A DNA stretch of 64,000 nt from Diplolepis rosae (Eukaryota > Arthropoda > Insecta > Hymenoptera > Diplolepididae), in assembly GCA_030998225.1 (NCBI GenBank), contig JAPYXD010000450.1, positions 806,001 through 870,000 of the forward strand, in the 5' to 3' direction. The translations under genes were made by a program, and so were the position numbers. The notes beneath the pieces are model-generated. The model saw only the letters and a list, made by a program, of their open reading frames with translations. It was not told the DNA's origin and did not search any database. This document shows, piece after piece, positions 62,956 through 64,000 of the stretch. Each line of letters begins with the position of its first letter. Positions within the stretch are counted from its first letter, which is position 1.

Positions 62956-63173
62956 GACATTATGTATTAAACCTACTATAAAACTTTCGCAACTTTCCAC
63001 CATTTTTACAATTCGTGAAGTAAAACCGTCTCTCCACATTTTTTTATTCAAAGTAGATCCTACAATGCCTGAAGTAACATTCAATTTTAAAAACATTAAC
63101 ATTACTGTAGCCAGGAGAAGGTGGTACTGAACGAGTTACTGTTCCAGAAGAGGGTCCTTTTATTTTATGCCAA
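62956..63173 (+). CDS. Probable second exon of the CIDE-N gene
   Basis: Bounded by TTTTACAG on the left and CAAG/GTAAGG on the right. It encodes TLCIKPTIKLSQLSTIF, EVKPSLHIFLFKVDPT and then, in a different frame, VTVPEEGPFILCQ. The change of frame near 63110 means a 1-base indel or a further small intron (CTGTAGCCAG is there). The phase from the first exon also does not fit without a shift. Confidence 0.5.
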
Positions 63174-63370
63174 GGTAAGGAAGCAAATTGTATTTTCATG
63201 AGTACAGTTAATATGAACAATAAGCAATAACAAATAATTAGACAAAGTCTTCATTGCTGTAAATGAAAATTACTTTTAAACAATCATCTGATTTTTACAG
63301 TAACAATAATTATAATAATTAATTTATAATAATTTCGACAATAAAAATGTTTACAATTTTTCGTCCACAG

Positions 63371-63681
63371 AGGAGGAGGGTCACAGAAAGTATCATCTTG
63401 GATTTGATACGCTCATACTAACAACGACTTCCAGTTTCTTTGACGGTGTAATGTGGGCATTCGCTACGTATTTTATGTGGAACCGAAAATACGCTGCTAA
63501 TTATGCACATACTCTTGAAACCCTTCAAAGGTGCATTTTGAACTTACATCCAGCAGAGGGTAGCAGGTCTCCAAAAGGCGATCGTGTTGGAAAAAGGGTT
63601 GACACCTTTTACAAACGAATACAGAAAGTATCAGTAATACAAAATAACAACAATGCCGAAGAAATCATGGATGAAAATTAA
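63371..63681 (+). CDS. Last exon of the CIDE-N gene
   Basis: After the acceptor TTTTTCGTCCACAG the frame encodes EEGHRKYHLGFDTLIL, DGVMWAFATYFMWNRKYAA and LETLQRCILNLH, then a Lys/Gly-rich tail and TAA at 63679. The aromatic-rich F(W)AFATYFMW segment and the LETLQR helix are typical of the C-termini of SAMD3-like transposon proteins. Confidence 0.6.
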
Positions 63682-64000
63682 AAAGGTGATATATTTATCT
63701 CTTTTAAAACTATTTACAAAGTTTCAGGTTTATATGTACGCTTGAAGTGTCTGTTAGGCAATATTTAAATATTTTTAACATTTTCAGATGTTTTGATCTT
63801 CTCAATCTCGACTCACATACTAAGATAAGGGAAAACTGATCGGGGCTGTCCATAAGAAAGTTTTCTTAAAAACTCAAAAAAAAGCGTGCTTGTAGCATCG
63901 CCTACAGGGTCATATACTGCACCTACTCCCTTATTTTATGTAATTTTTATGAATTTAGAAACAAAGACTGTATAATTGTGATTTAACGCGTACGTGCAAC
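63682..64000. other. Downstream flank, no terminus identified
   Basis: AT-rich. I see no terminal inverted repeat of the two-gene transposon in this stretch; its right end may lie outside the window. Confidence 0.4.

Overview
The window is AT-rich eukaryotic DNA from an arthropod, most likely an insect. The evidence is envelope-bearing Ty3/gypsy (errantivirus-like) LTR retroelements, mariner, DUF4817-type, hAT-like and P-like DNA transposons, many MITE-type palindromes, and spliceosomal junctions. A hymenopteran host is only a guess. I see no host single-copy gene that I can defend; almost everything recognisable is a mobile element or its debris.

Layout. 1-4625: 3' half of gypsy element A (pol with two nonsense codons, a Lys-rich 3' ORF, a long 3' LTR). 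4644-5600: a related solo LTR in the opposite orientation. 5601-18590: a graveyard of nested DNA elements: a foldback with an inner MITE, an old copy of a large transposase, a deleted mariner, a DUF4817 element with a nested MITE, a tRNA-derived repeat, a P-like element with a nested hAT-type element, and long hairpins. 18597-48944: gypsy element B, minus strand, with 2.4-kb LTRs, gag, pol, integrase and env. Inside its 5' leader sits gypsy element C (32420-46138, plus strand, 4-bp target duplication). 48945-56090: more palindromic elements. 56095-63681: a two-gene DNA transposon with a zinc-finger transposase, broken by a 2.37-kb foldback, and a CIDE-N domain protein.

The most unusual part is element C. 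Besides gag, pol and an envelope gene it carries a small ORF that reads as a CARD-only protein, two ORFs with double-stranded-RNA-binding folds (one also with a zinc knuckle), and a fragment resembling the start of a second envelope type. Each downstream ORF lies just after a good 3' splice acceptor, and a strong donor lies at the end of the 5' LTR, so a set of spliced mRNAs from one promoter is likely. I infer, without proof, an accessory cassette against host cell death and RNA silencing.

Element B is related to C in gag, pol and env but differs strikingly: two tandem aspartic-protease domains, seven zinc knuckles in Gag, an integrase with Asn in place of the second catalytic Asp, and a leader holding about 26 copies of a short palindrome. 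Both B and C have a macrodomain-like segment between RNase H and integrase, and both break pol by a -1 shift at the start of the integrase. B's LTRs are more alike than those of C, which is inserted within it; this reverses the expected order of ages.
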